Translations under genes and position numbers: made by a program
Assembly (NCBI RefSeq): GCF_018130615.1
Contig: NZ_JAFCKB010000028.1
Location: 20,078 to 84,077, forward strand
Length of the DNA stretch: 64,000 nt
Origin: Bradyrhizobium manausense
GTDB lineage: Bacteria > Pseudomonadota > Alphaproteobacteria > Rhizobiales > Xanthobacteraceae
Direction of reading: 5' to 3'
The notes under the pieces: generated by a model
What the model was told of the DNA's origin: nothing
Databases searched by the model: none
The model's input: only the letters and a program-made list of their open reading frames with translations
Shown here: piece by piece, positions 23,688 to 32,034 of the stretch
How positions within the stretch are numbered: the first letter of the stretch is position 1
How the letters are laid out: each line of letters begins with the position of its first letter

Positions 23688-25342
23688 GCGTCGTGAACGG
23701 GCACGCTACGTGGTCCACTGTCGCGATCGCCTCGCTCCTTGCGCTGCTGGCGACTTCGCCCGTGACTGCGCAGATCGTCGCGACGCCTGTTCCCGGAGAC
23801 CCCGTCAACATCGACAGCGGCGCCGTCTCCGGCAAAGTGCTGCCGTCGAACGTAAAGGCCTATTTCGGCATCCCCTTTGCCGCGCCGCCGCTCGCTGATC
23901 TCCGCTGGCGCGCTCCGCAGAAGGTCGAAGCGTGGAAGGGCGTTTATCACGCCGACCGGCTGGGACCCGAATGCATCCAGGTGCTGCGCCGGCACAATCT
24001 CAACCATTATTTCGGCGAGGAGGCGACCAGCGAGAACTGCCTCTATCTGAACATCTGGGCGAGCGCGGATGCGAAGCCGGGTGCGAAGCTCCCGGTCGTG
24101 GTCTGGATCTATGGCGGCGGCTTCACCCTCGGCTCCAGCGGCATGGCGATGTATGACGGCGAGAACGTTGCGAAGAAAGGCACGGTCTTCGTCAGCTTCA
24201 ACTATCGCGTCGGCATTCTGGGCAATCTCGCGCATCCCGAGCTGACCGCGGAATCGCAAAACCACGCCTCCGGCAATTACGGTCTGATGGACCAGGTTGC
24301 GGCGTTGCAATGGGTCAAGCGCAACATCGCGCAGTTCGGCGGCGACCCAGATAACGTGACCATCACCGGGCAGTCGGCCGGCGCGATGTCGGTGTCGGCG
24401 CTGGAGGCGAGCCCGCTCGCCAAGGGCCTGTTCAATCGCGGCTTCGCGATGAGCCTGAGCATGTTCGACAACCGCTTCAAATTCCCGGCGCTGCCGGCGG
24501 CCGAGAAGATCGGCCTCGAGGTGCAGGCGGCGCTCGGCGCATCCTCGCTGGCCGAGATGCGGCAGATCCAGGCCGACAAGATCCTGGCGATCCAGAAGGA
24601 TTGCCAGCTCGGCTGCGCGGGAACGATCGCCGTCACGCCCGATATCGACGGCTACGTGCTGCCCGATACGGTCCCGAACATCTTTGCTGCCGGCAAGCAG
24701 AATGACGTTGCGACCGTCGCCGGTTTCACCAGCGACGAAAGCTCGAACGATCTACGCACTGCGGGGACGTTAGAGGCTTATGTCGCTGCTGCGAAAAAGC
24801 TCTACGGCGACCAGGCCGATCGCTTCCTTGCGCTCTATCCTGCCAAGACCGACGCCGAGGCGAAAGCCATGGGGCTCACCGCCGCACGCGAAGGGCTGGT
24901 CGAGATCGGCACGCGCAACTGGGCCGAAGCTCAGGCGAAGACCGGCAAGGCGCCGTTCTACATGTACATGTTCTCGCGCGTGCATCCGTTCGCGCCCGGC
25001 GTCGAGTTCTTCGACAGCCCGCAAAAGATCGGCGCCTATCACACCTCCGATGTGCCCTACTGGTTCGGAACGCAGGACGCCTTCAACAAATTCCGCACCA
25101 CGCGCAACTGGACCGAGTTCGATCGCGCGCTGTCCGAACGCATGATGGACACGCTGGTGGCCTTCGCGCGCACGGGAAATCCGGCGACGTCGGCAACGCC
25201 GTGGCCGCAATGGAAGCCCGACGCGCAGGCCTATGTCGAGTTCGGCGACGCTACCGGCGTGCGAGAGGAAAACCGGGCGCGGCTCGATTTCCATACGCCG
25301 GCCAACGTCACCCCGTCGACACCGCGGGTGTCGCGGGACTAA
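23684..25342 (+). CDS. Type B carboxylesterase, secreted
   Basis: A 552-residue type B carboxylesterase with a clear Sec signal (VAIASLLALLATSPVTAQ, cleavage after about residue 30). Seen are the VVVWIYGGGFTLGSSG oxyanion segment, the nucleophile ITGQSAGAMS (Ser231), the ENCLYLNIW disulfide-type Cys, and a C-terminal VPYWFGTQ region typical of the family. It should hydrolyse an ester or carbamate in the periplasm or outside the cell. ATGA overlap with the cytosolic esterase shows co-translation. With the MHS importer this gives a coherent outside-hydrolysis, uptake, inside-hydrolysis system for some plant or xenobiotic ester (inference). Confidence 0.88.
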   Translation: MSVVNGHATWSTVAIASLLALLATSPVTAQIVATPVPGDPVNIDSGAVSGKVLPSNVKAYFGIPFAAPPLADLRWRAPQKVEAWKGVYHADRLGPECIQVLRRHNLNHYFGEEATSENCLYLNIWASADAKPGAKLPVVVWIYGGGFTLGSSGMAMYDGENVAKKGTVFVSFNYRVGILGNLAHPELTAESQNHASGNYGLMDQVAALQWVKRNIAQFGGDPDNVTITGQSAGAMSVSALEASPLAKGLFNRGFAMSLSMFDNRFKFPALPAAEKIGLEVQAALGASSLAEMRQIQADKILAIQKDCQLGCAGTIAVTPDIDGYVLPDTVPNIFAAGKQNDVATVAGFTSDESSNDLRTAGTLEAYVAAAKKLYGDQADRFLALYPAKTDAEAKAMGLTAAREGLVEIGTRNWAEAQAKTGKAPFYMYMFSRVHPFAPGVEFFDSPQKIGAYHTSDVPYWFGTQDAFNKFRTTRNWTEFDRALSERMMDTLVAFARTGNPATSATPWPQWKPDAQAYVEFGDATGVREENRARLDFHTPANVTPSTPRVSRD

Positions 25343-25738
25343 TTCTGGTCAGATCGCCAGCCATGGCCGAACACCCGAGCGCGCGCTCGATCTGTCCGCT
25401 GAGAATGCCCAGCATGTGCGAGGCCGGCGCGGAAGCGTCTAGCCGTCGCAACCCAAGACTCCAAAATGTGAGAAAGTATAAGGGCCGCATCTTCGTCCAA
25501 CTTCGGAGGGTGCGTCAATCTGTCATTACCGTGAGTGGCCGCACAAAGGCCCGGCCTGCTCAGGCATGATCCGGAACATCTATCCGCAAAGGCGATGTCG
25601 ACTATCGGCGGACCGGACGCGTGGCGTGCCTGCCTCGACCGCTGCTTGTGCCCCGTTCCTGAAGTTGGGCGCCTCCATTGCCGGGGCATGAGGATTTCAC
25701 TATAAATCTATGGCAGGTCATTTCCTTGGAGTATTTTG
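25343..25738. other. Intergenic stretch without a recognisable gene
   Basis: Frames of 60-122 codons cross this stretch on both strands, but none has a ribosome-binding site or a recognisable domain, and their amino-acid composition (much Arg, Cys, His) is unlike the neighbours. The last 60 bases are AT-rich (TTTCACTATAAATCTATGG) and probably carry the promoter of the small gene at 25739. Confidence 0.4.
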
Positions 25739-25984
25739 ATGAGAACGCTTTATTGCTCAGCTATTTTCGTGGCCTTGATTTCGACTTCTGTTCCAAGCTC
25801 TGCACAAAAAGCCATTGGCAAGTGCATGAGGGCCGATTGTGCGGGCATGCAGGCCTATTGCAGCGAAAGCCGTAGTTCAGGGAAGACTGGAACCAACTGC
25901 GAAGCTGCCGGTGCACAATGTACCAAAGCCAAGAAGTGGGTCGGCACCACCCCGGATGGTAAGAAGTGGTCGTGTACTTTTTAG
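25739..25984 (+). CDS. Small secreted cysteine-rich protein
   Basis: An 81-residue protein. The first 23 residues (MRTLYCSAIFVALISTSVPSSAQ) form a Sec signal. The mature peptide of about 58 residues has six Cys (GKC, ADC, AYC, TNC, AQC, WSC), enough for three disulfide bonds, and many Lys. ATG 25739 has GGAG at 25728-25731 and correct spacing. Codon use is clearly less GC-rich than in neighbouring genes, which suggests recent acquisition or weak selection. No family is recognised; small secreted Cys-rich proteins can be binding proteins, inhibitors or antimicrobial-like peptides, but nothing here decides. A 12-bp-stem hairpin 25 bases downstream fits a terminator and supports a real monocistronic gene. 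Confidence 0.7.
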   Translation: MRTLYCSAIFVALISTSVPSSAQKAIGKCMRADCAGMQAYCSESRSSGKTGTNCEAAGAQCTKAKKWVGTTPDGKKWSCTF

Positions 25985-26009
25985 TCTCTCGCAAGATCGC
26001 CCTAGCGTA

Positions 26010-26041
26010 GAAGAGGCCGCCGCCAAGGCGGCCTCTTCGTT
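26010..26041 (+). terminator. Hairpin terminator after the cysteine-rich gene
   Basis: GAAGAGGCCGCC (26010-26021) pairs perfectly with GGCGGCCTCTTC (26027-26038) around a 5-base loop, followed by GTTT. The T-run is short, but stem strength and position support termination. Confidence 0.7.
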
Positions 26042-26182
26042 TCGAATATCCCGACGTCGGTCGTTGCTGACCTTTTTAGGCGAGCGACCATGGCTCTGGT
26101 TTGTGGGTTAGAGCGGACCAGCCCCGGTGTGGAGCGACGTCGCAGTGTGACCCGGAGCGGACCTTCAAGGAAGATCCTTACT

Positions 26183-27169
26183 TCACTCAATTATTTGGTC
26201 GGCGCGAACGAGGATCGAGGGCGGCACGGTGAGACCTAGCGACTTCGCCGTCCGCGTGTTGATCGCAAACTCGAACTTGGTTGGCTGCTCGATCGGCAGT
26301 TCTGCGGGATTGGCGCCTTTGAGTATCTTGTCAACGTAGGTGGCGGCGTGCCGCCAGATTTCCTCGATATCGGCGCCGTAAGAAGCCAGCCCTCCGGCCT
26401 CTACGTACGGTCGGAGCTCATACATCGCTGGAATGCCGCTCTGCGCGGCGAGCTCGGCAACTTCTCTCGCGCGACTGAACAGGATGGCGGAGGCAGGAAT
26501 TAGAAGCGCGCCAGCGCCGGCATCGGCAGCAACTTTGAAACCGTTCGCAATCTCCGACGGCTCCCCGATCTGGACTGAAACCATTTTCCATCCCTGCGCC
26601 TGCCCCACTTTTTGAGCCGTCGTCCATAACTCCGGTTTCGATGTGTCCCAGAAAACAGCCGCGATTTCCGCGACTGGATTGAGTTCTTTCAGCAGCTCCA
26701 GCCGCTTGCCCGTGAGTTCCGTGCTCTGCAGGCTCATTCCAGTAAAATTCCCTCCCGGACGGGCGAGGCTTTGCACGTATCCTTGTGACACCGGATCTGG
26801 CGCGGCCGTCATGACCACCGGAATGGTGCGGGTCGCCTGTTTGAGCAATGCGAGGGTTGCGCCACCGCCCGTCGCGACGATTACGTCGCACTTGAGATCG
26901 ACCAGTTCGGTAACGGTCGCAAGACTCTCGATTCCTCGCGGCTCGGTGACAAAGTCGCGCCCATAAACATAGCCCAACTCGGCCATGCCACGCAAAAACA
27001 TGCGCACATTACGACTGCGGGGCAACGGCCCAGTTATGTCATCACTGGTCCAGCCGATGACGACGACGCCGATTCTGATCATCTTGCGCGCCGGTTGTGT
27101 GCGAGCTGCTCTTGGGCAAGCCAGAGCCATGGCGCCTAAGGAAGTCAAAACCTTTCGCCGATTGATCAT
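26183..27169 (-). CDS. Orphan ABC transporter substrate-binding protein (TrpX-like, Pfam ABC_sub_bind)
   Basis: A 328-residue exported protein. The N-terminus MINRRKVLTSLGAMALACPRAART carries an RR motif and may be Tat- or Sec-exported. The mature part has the IRIGVVVIGW start, the VDLKCDVIVATGGGATLALLKQAT strand-helix, TIPVVMTAAPDPVSQGYVQSLARPGGNFTG, and a YGADIEEIWRHAATYVDKILKGANPAELPIEQPTKFEFAIN C-terminus, which is diagnostic of this family. Rhizobial genomes contain dozens of such genes, mostly without permease partners, as here. The ligand is unknown; tryptophan/tyrosine-type ligands are described for related systems. It is transcribed alone. Confidence 0.88.
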   Translation of the reverse strand: MINRRKVLTSLGAMALACPRAARTQPARKMIRIGVVVIGWTSDDITGPLPRSRNVRMFLRGMAELGYVYGRDFVTEPRGIESLATVTELVDLKCDVIVATGGGATLALLKQATRTIPVVMTAAPDPVSQGYVQSLARPGGNFTGMSLQSTELTGKRLELLKELNPVAEIAAVFWDTSKPELWTTAQKVGQAQGWKMVSVQIGEPSEIANGFKVAADAGAGALLIPASAILFSRAREVAELAAQSGIPAMYELRPYVEAGGLASYGADIEEIWRHAATYVDKILKGANPAELPIEQPTKFEFAINTRTAKSLGLTVPPSILVRADQIIE

Positions 27170-27400
27170 GCGCAGACCTTTACCCGATCGGTTTTAGGAG
27201 CAATGGCCATCCAGGCAAGATAATAACCATTGCCGTCACATTTACATCGGGGTTGTCGCCTCGGCTCTTTTCTGCTTTTGGCCGAAGCGACAGTTGAGGG
27301 ATGTTCGCTATTCCGCCGCTATCGAGGGTGGAGCAGACATCAGGCAAGCTGACGACGAGCGTTTATATGATTGCTTGCCCTGTCCGGTCCTGCGCGGGCC

Positions 27401-28351
27401 TCAAGGCTTGCCCTTCAGCGTGCGGTCGAAAAAGGCGAGCACCTCGGCCATCACCTCGGGATTGCTGCTGACCTGGCCAAAGCTGTGGCCGGCGCCTTCG
27501 ACCCGGATGAAGGTGGCGGGACGCTTGGCGGCGGTCAGGCCTGCGTAGAGGTTCTCGCTCTCGCTGATGGGAACGACGACGTCCTTGGTGCCGTGCACGA
27601 TCAGCATCGGCGGCGTCTTGTCGGAGATCTGCGCGACCGGATTGGCCTTCTTCACCTTCTCGGCGTTGGCGGGATCCTTGGCGTCGAAGCCGAGGAAGGC
27701 GCTCTCCACCGACATGCCCGGGCTGCCGTTGACGGCATTGGAATCCATGCGGTGCGAGAGGTCCATCGGACCATAAAAGATCACGGCTGCCTGCACCGCG
27801 CTCGATTGGCCGGGCCAGCGGTCGCTGTCATAGTCCTTGATCTCGCCTGTGGTTGCCGCCATCGCCGAGAGATGGCCGCCGGCGGAGTTACCCCAGACGG
27901 CGATGTGGTCCGGGTCGATGTTGTAGATCTTTGCGTTGGCCCGCAAGAAGCGGATCGCCGTCTTCACGTCTTCGAGCGGCTTGGGGAAATTTGCCTCGCC
28001 GATGATGCGGTAGTCGATCGCCGCGACGAGATAGCCGGCCTTGGCGATCGGCGACAGCTGCGGGATCAGCGCTGCGCGGTCGATGCTGCGCCAGCCATTG
28101 CCTGAGACGAACACGATGGCCGGCACCGGCTTGTCACTGACCGGCTTGATGATATCCATCATCAGATGTGGCCGCGCAAAGCCGTTCGGGATGTCGGTGT
28201 AGGTGACGCCGGGCTGCAGGGTCGCGAGATTGATCGGCACGCCGCCCTTGATCGTTTTCTCCTCCGCCGAGGCCGGCCTCGCAACTCCGAGCGTGAGAAG
28301 CGCAAAGGCCGTGATGATCGAATTTGCGACGCGCGGATGCCGCAGGTGCAT
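27401..28351 (-). CDS. Exported alpha/beta hydrolase, BD-FAE / esterase-lipase type
   Basis: A 316-residue hydrolase with a Sec signal (VANSIITAFALLTLGVARPASAEE). It has the hormone-sensitive-lipase-like pattern: VFVSGNGWRSIDRAA as a variant oxyanion motif (SGNGW instead of HGGG), IAVWGNSAGGHLSAMAA with the Ser nucleophile, DGTKD-like HGTKDVVVPISES for the acid, and GAGHSFG for the His. Members hydrolyse small acyl esters, and feruloyl- or acetyl-xylan-type activity is common among exported ones. ATG 28349-28351 is preceded by GGGAGGGACTCC. It is a single gene on this strand; no regulator is adjacent. Confidence 0.85.
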   Translation of the reverse strand: MHLRHPRVANSIITAFALLTLGVARPASAEEKTIKGGVPINLATLQPGVTYTDIPNGFARPHLMMDIIKPVSDKPVPAIVFVSGNGWRSIDRAALIPQLSPIAKAGYLVAAIDYRIIGEANFPKPLEDVKTAIRFLRANAKIYNIDPDHIAVWGNSAGGHLSAMAATTGEIKDYDSDRWPGQSSAVQAAVIFYGPMDLSHRMDSNAVNGSPGMSVESAFLGFDAKDPANAEKVKKANPVAQISDKTPPMLIVHGTKDVVVPISESENLYAGLTAAKRPATFIRVEGAGHSFGQVSSNPEVMAEVLAFFDRTLKGKP

Positions 28352-28578
28352 GGAGTCCCTCCCATTGTTGTTGGGTGGAAGCTCGGCGATCCCGGCTTTC
28401 GCTGTCAATGACCAAGAGGTATTTTGGGCTGAACATGATGTTCAGTCCCGTGCTTTTTCGTGCTCAGCCGAGGGACGACAGCCGGGCTGCACCTGTAATC
28501 TGCTTCACAGGCGGATGCGACGATCTGCGCTAGATGAAGTCAGGCCCCGCGTTTGCGCGGCCGGGTTCGGAGCTGGCG

Positions 28579-28737
28579 ATGATTGCTGCACTGGCAAGAG
28601 CAATATCCCGCGCGACGGGAACCAATGTCGAGGTCGAAACTCTGAAGATCCTGATGATCTTCTCCGGCGCGGGCCTGCTGGTCTCACTCGTCGCCGCGAT
28701 GATCTACGGACAGGCTTTCAACGCCGCTCTGTTCTGA
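28579..28737 (+). CDS. Small predicted single-span membrane protein
   Basis: A 52-residue protein: an N-terminal amphipathic part (MIAALARAISRATGTNVEVE) and one hydrophobic helix (LMIFSGAGLLVSLVAAMIYG). ATG 28579 has GGAG at 28569-28572 with six-base spacing; an upstream in-frame ATG at 28534 has none. The composition is that of a bona fide membrane protein rather than a shadow, since nothing is encoded on the opposite strand here. The function is unknown. It is convergent with the DHA1 transporter. Confidence 0.55.
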   Translation: MIAALARAISRATGTNVEVETLKILMIFSGAGLLVSLVAAMIYGQAFNAALF

Positions 28738-28752
28738 GCGCGTTGCGATCCG

Positions 28753-30063
28753 TCAGGCGACCGGTTCCTTGGGACGGCTTCGCTCACGCGGCGCCAGCGG
28801 CGGTGCCTGCTTCAGCGGAGCAGTTTCGCGAGCTGCTTCGTCGCTGCCTGAAGTCTGCTCGACCGGCGCGGGGCCGCTGTCGCGATAGGCGACGATCCAG
28901 ATCAGGAAGCCGAGGACTGCCAGCGCGGCACCAACAGGACCGGTGGAGGTCCAGCCCCATCCCTGACGAATGGCGAGGCCGCCGAGGAACGGGCCCAGCG
29001 CGTTCGCAGTGTTAAAGGCCGAATGGTTGAGTGCGGCGGCAAGCGCTTGTGCGTCTCCCGCGACGTCCATCAATCGCGTTTGCAGGATAGCACCGAGCGC
29101 GACGCTGGCGCCGATCGCGAAAATGTCGATCGCGAGCAGCCAGGGATTGCCGGCTACAAGCGGAAACACCAGCAACGCCACGGCCGCAAACACCAGGATG
29201 CCGCCGGCGGTCGGCATCAGCGCGCGGTCGGCAAAGCGCGGCACGAACAGATTGCCGAGCGTGGCGCCGATGCCGAAGATCGCCAGGAAGAACGGAATGA
29301 CCTCAGTGCTGACCTTGGTGATCTCGATCAGGGTGGTCGCGAGATATGTGTAGACGGCGAACATGCCGCCGAAGCCGATGGCGCTGATCGCGAGCGTCGT
29401 CCACACGCGGCGGCTTTTGAGCGCGCCGAGCTCGCGCAGCGGATCCGACCGGCCGGCCTGGTCGCGCGGCGCGAACAGCGCGCACAGCAGAACCGTGAGC
29501 AGCGCCAGCACCGACACGAGGCCAAAACTCGCGCGCCAACCGACCGTTTGACCGATCAAATTGGCCAGCGGCACGCCGATGATGGTGGCGACAGTCAGGC
29601 CCAGCATCACCTGGCCGACCACTTGCGAGCGGCGGTGTTGCGGAACGAGCGAGGCCGCAACCAGGGCGGCAATGCCGAAATAGGCGCCGTGGGGCAGGCC
29701 TGAGAGGAAGCGGGCCGCCACCATCGAACCAAAGCCGGGTGCAAGCGCGGTGAGGGCGTTGCCGAGCGCGAACACCGTCATCAGCGCCAGCAGCTGCGTG
29801 CGCCGCGCGAACTTCGCGCCGAGCACGGCGATCAGCGGCGCGCCCAGCACCACGCCGAGCGCGTAGGCGCTGATCGCGTGTCCGGCCGTCGGCTCGTCGA
29901 TATGAAGGTCGGCCGCGAAGAACGGCAGCAGGCTCATCGATGCGAATTCGGTGGTTCCGATCGCAAAGCCGCCCATCGCGAGCGAGAACAGAACGATGGC
30001 GAGATGAGGGGGTGCGGAAGCCGATTTCGTTTTTGGCGAGGTCGCGTGAGGCGAGGTCGTCAT
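28753..30063 (-). CDS. DHA1-family MFS efflux transporter (AraJ/YdhP-like)
   Basis: A 436-residue, 12-helix facilitator. Helix 1 reads LAIVLFSLAMGGFAIGTTEFASMSLLP, the signature of the DHA1 sugar/drug efflux branch, followed by ISAYALGVVLGAPLIAVLGAK and ARFLSGLPHGAYFGIAALVA. Such proteins export arabinose-like sugars, purine analogues or drugs. The hydrophilic C-terminal tail after the last helix is Pro/Glu-rich. ATG 30061-30063 with AGGA upstream is chosen; the extra 24 residues of the longer frame are not conserved in type. It is divergent from the thiamine-diphosphate enzyme gene, 306 bases away. Confidence 0.88.
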   Translation of the reverse strand: MTTSPHATSPKTKSASAPPHLAIVLFSLAMGGFAIGTTEFASMSLLPFFAADLHIDEPTAGHAISAYALGVVLGAPLIAVLGAKFARRTQLLALMTVFALGNALTALAPGFGSMVAARFLSGLPHGAYFGIAALVAASLVPQHRRSQVVGQVMLGLTVATIIGVPLANLIGQTVGWRASFGLVSVLALLTVLLCALFAPRDQAGRSDPLRELGALKSRRVWTTLAISAIGFGGMFAVYTYLATTLIEITKVSTEVIPFFLAIFGIGATLGNLFVPRFADRALMPTAGGILVFAAVALLVFPLVAGNPWLLAIDIFAIGASVALGAILQTRLMDVAGDAQALAAALNHSAFNTANALGPFLGGLAIRQGWGWTSTGPVGAALAVLGFLIWIVAYRDSGPAPVEQTSGSDEAARETAPLKQAPPLAPRERSRPKEPVA

Positions 30064-30369
30064 GTGTCCTGCATGGATGGCGGCAATGGGAACCAACCCA
30101 GCGAACGTCGCCATCCCCTGCACTCTTTGTCTCACCTACTTAAACCCGCATCGGTGCGCGTCAACGGCGGAAGTGCTGCGAACGCCGGCTGCATATCTGC
30201 CTCCCGGTTTGCTCAGGGCATCCGAGGCCCGCGACCGCCGTGGGGCCCCGCAGAACGACGCCGGGCGGTTGTTTCGGCCTTGCACCTGAATTCCGCCTGT
30301 CCTACGCCACCTCGGAACAAACTTGCGCGAAGCCTTGAAGCGCATCGCCAAAGCCTGCAGGGAGCCGTC
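30064..30369. other. Divergent intergenic region
   Basis: This lies between the DHA1 transporter and the thiamine-diphosphate enzyme. No gene is supported here. It should contain both promoters, but no clear palindrome or hexamer pair could be identified by eye. GGGAG at 30359-30363 is the ribosome-binding site of the next gene. Confidence 0.4.
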
Positions 30370-32031
30370 ATGACCATTCGCAACACCCGTACCGGGGGCC
30401 AGATCCTGATCGATCAGCTGGTGGCCCAGGGCGTCGATCGCGTCACCTGCGTGCCGGGCGAGAGCTACCTCGCGGCGCTCGACGCGCTGCATGACAGCCC
30501 GATCGACGTGGTGATTTGTCGCGCCGAAGGCGGTGCCGCGATGATGGCGGAGGCCTATGGCAAGCTCACGGGACGGCCGGGGGTCTGCTTCGTCACCCGC
30601 GGCCCTGGCGCGACCAATGCGAGCCATGGCGTCCACATCGCGATGCAGGATTCGACGCCGATGATCCTGTTCGTCGGCCAGGTCGACACCGGCATGCGCG
30701 AGCGCGAAGCATTCCAGGAGCTCGACTACAGGGCGGTGTTCGGCCCCATGGCGAAATGGGCGGTCGAGATCGATCGCCCCGACCGCATTCCGGAGCTGGT
30801 CGCGCGTGCCTTCCGCGTTGCCATGCAGGGCCGTCCGGGCCCCGTGGTGATCGCGCTGCCGGAGAACATGCTGACCGAGACCGCTGCCGTTGCCGACGCC
30901 ATGCGTATCGAGCCGGCGGTGAGCTGGCCGGCGCCCGCCGATATCGAGCAAGTCGGTGCGATGCTTGCCGGTGCCAAGGCGCCGCTCGTGATCCTCGGCG
31001 GCTCGCGCTGGACCGATGACGCCACCAAGAGCATCGCGCGCTTCGCCGAACGCTTCGACCTGCCGGTCGCGACCTCGTTCCGCCGGGCATCGCTGATCGA
31101 CGCCGATCATTCCCACTATGCCGGCGATCTCGGGATCGGGCCGAGCCCCGGCCTGAAGGCGCGCATCGATAATGCCGACGTCATTCTGCTCGTCGGCGGC
31201 CGCATGTCGGAAATGCCGTCCTCGTCCTACACGCTGCTCGACATTCCCGCGCCGAAGCAGAAGCTGATCCACGTGCATCCGGGCTCGGAAGAGCTCGGCC
31301 GCGTCTATCAGCCGGCGCTCGCGATCCAGGCGACGCCGGCGGCCTTCGCGGCTGCCGTCGAGACGCTGAAGCCCGCAGGCGCCGTTGCCTGGAAGGGCGA
31401 GGCCGCCAAGGCGCATGCAGATTATCTCGCCTGGACCGACAAGGCGCGCGAGCTGCCGGGCACGTTCCAGTACGGTCAGATCATGACCTGGCTGCGCGAC
31501 CGCCTGCCCAAGGACGCGATCGTCTGCAACGGCGCCGGCAATTATGCCGGCTGGATCCATCGCCATCACCGTTTTCACAGCTTTGCCGCGCAGCTCGCGC
31601 CGACCTCGGGCTCGATGGGTTATGGCGTGCCGGCGGGCGTGCTCGCCAAGCGGCAATATCCGGATCGCGTCGTGGTCGCCTTTGCCGGCGACGGCTGCTT
31701 CCTGATGAACGGCCAGGAGTTCGCGACCGCCGTGCAGTACGACGCGCCGCTGATCGTCATCGTGGTCGACAATTCGCAATACGGCACCATCCGCATGCAT
31801 CAGGAGCGCGACTATCCCGGCCGCGTCGTCGGCACCCAGCTGAAGAATCCCGACTTCGCGATGTACGCCAAGGCGTTCGGCGGCCATGGCGAGCGCGTCG
31901 AGCGCACCGAGGAGTTTGCGCCGGCGTTCGAGCGCGCGCTGGCCTCGGGCAAGCCGTCGATCCTTCACTGCATCATCGATCCGCGCGCGCTCTCGGTCGG
32001 CAAGGATTTTGCGCCCGCGGTGAAGGCCTAG
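30370..32031 (+). CDS. Thiamine-diphosphate-dependent enzyme, acetolactate synthase-like
   Basis: A 553-residue enzyme with the three-domain layout of the POX/AHAS family: an N-terminal pyrimidine-binding domain with the activating Glu53 (CRAEGGAAMMAEAYG), a central Rossmann-like domain (LVILGGSRWTDDATKSI), and a C-terminal pyrophosphate domain with GDGCFLMNGQEFATAV followed by VVDNSQYG. Enzymes of this branch decarboxylate 2-oxo acids or condense them. Genome annotation usually leaves this subgroup simply as ThDP-binding. Biosynthetic AHAS would have a small subunit next door, and none is present. It is followed after 3 bases by an amino-acid-dehydrogenase-like flavoprotein that would generate 2-oxo acids, so a catabolic role is more likely. 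Confidence 0.87.
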   Translation: MTIRNTRTGGQILIDQLVAQGVDRVTCVPGESYLAALDALHDSPIDVVICRAEGGAAMMAEAYGKLTGRPGVCFVTRGPGATNASHGVHIAMQDSTPMILFVGQVDTGMREREAFQELDYRAVFGPMAKWAVEIDRPDRIPELVARAFRVAMQGRPGPVVIALPENMLTETAAVADAMRIEPAVSWPAPADIEQVGAMLAGAKAPLVILGGSRWTDDATKSIARFAERFDLPVATSFRRASLIDADHSHYAGDLGIGPSPGLKARIDNADVILLVGGRMSEMPSSSYTLLDIPAPKQKLIHVHPGSEELGRVYQPALAIQATPAAFAAAVETLKPAGAVAWKGEAAKAHADYLAWTDKARELPGTFQYGQIMTWLRDRLPKDAIVCNGAGNYAGWIHRHHRFHSFAAQLAPTSGSMGYGVPAGVLAKRQYPDRVVVAFAGDGCFLMNGQEFATAVQYDAPLIVIVVDNSQYGTIRMHQERDYPGRVVGTQLKNPDFAMYAKAFGGHGERVERTEEFAPAFERALASGKPSILHCIIDPRALSVGKDFAPAVKA

Positions 32032-32034
32032 CCG

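Noticed and set aside
25339-25689. A 116-codon minus-strand frame in the gap after the secreted esterase
   Set aside because: No family, no ribosome-binding site, Arg/Cys/His-rich composition. It could be an old relic, but nothing supports it.
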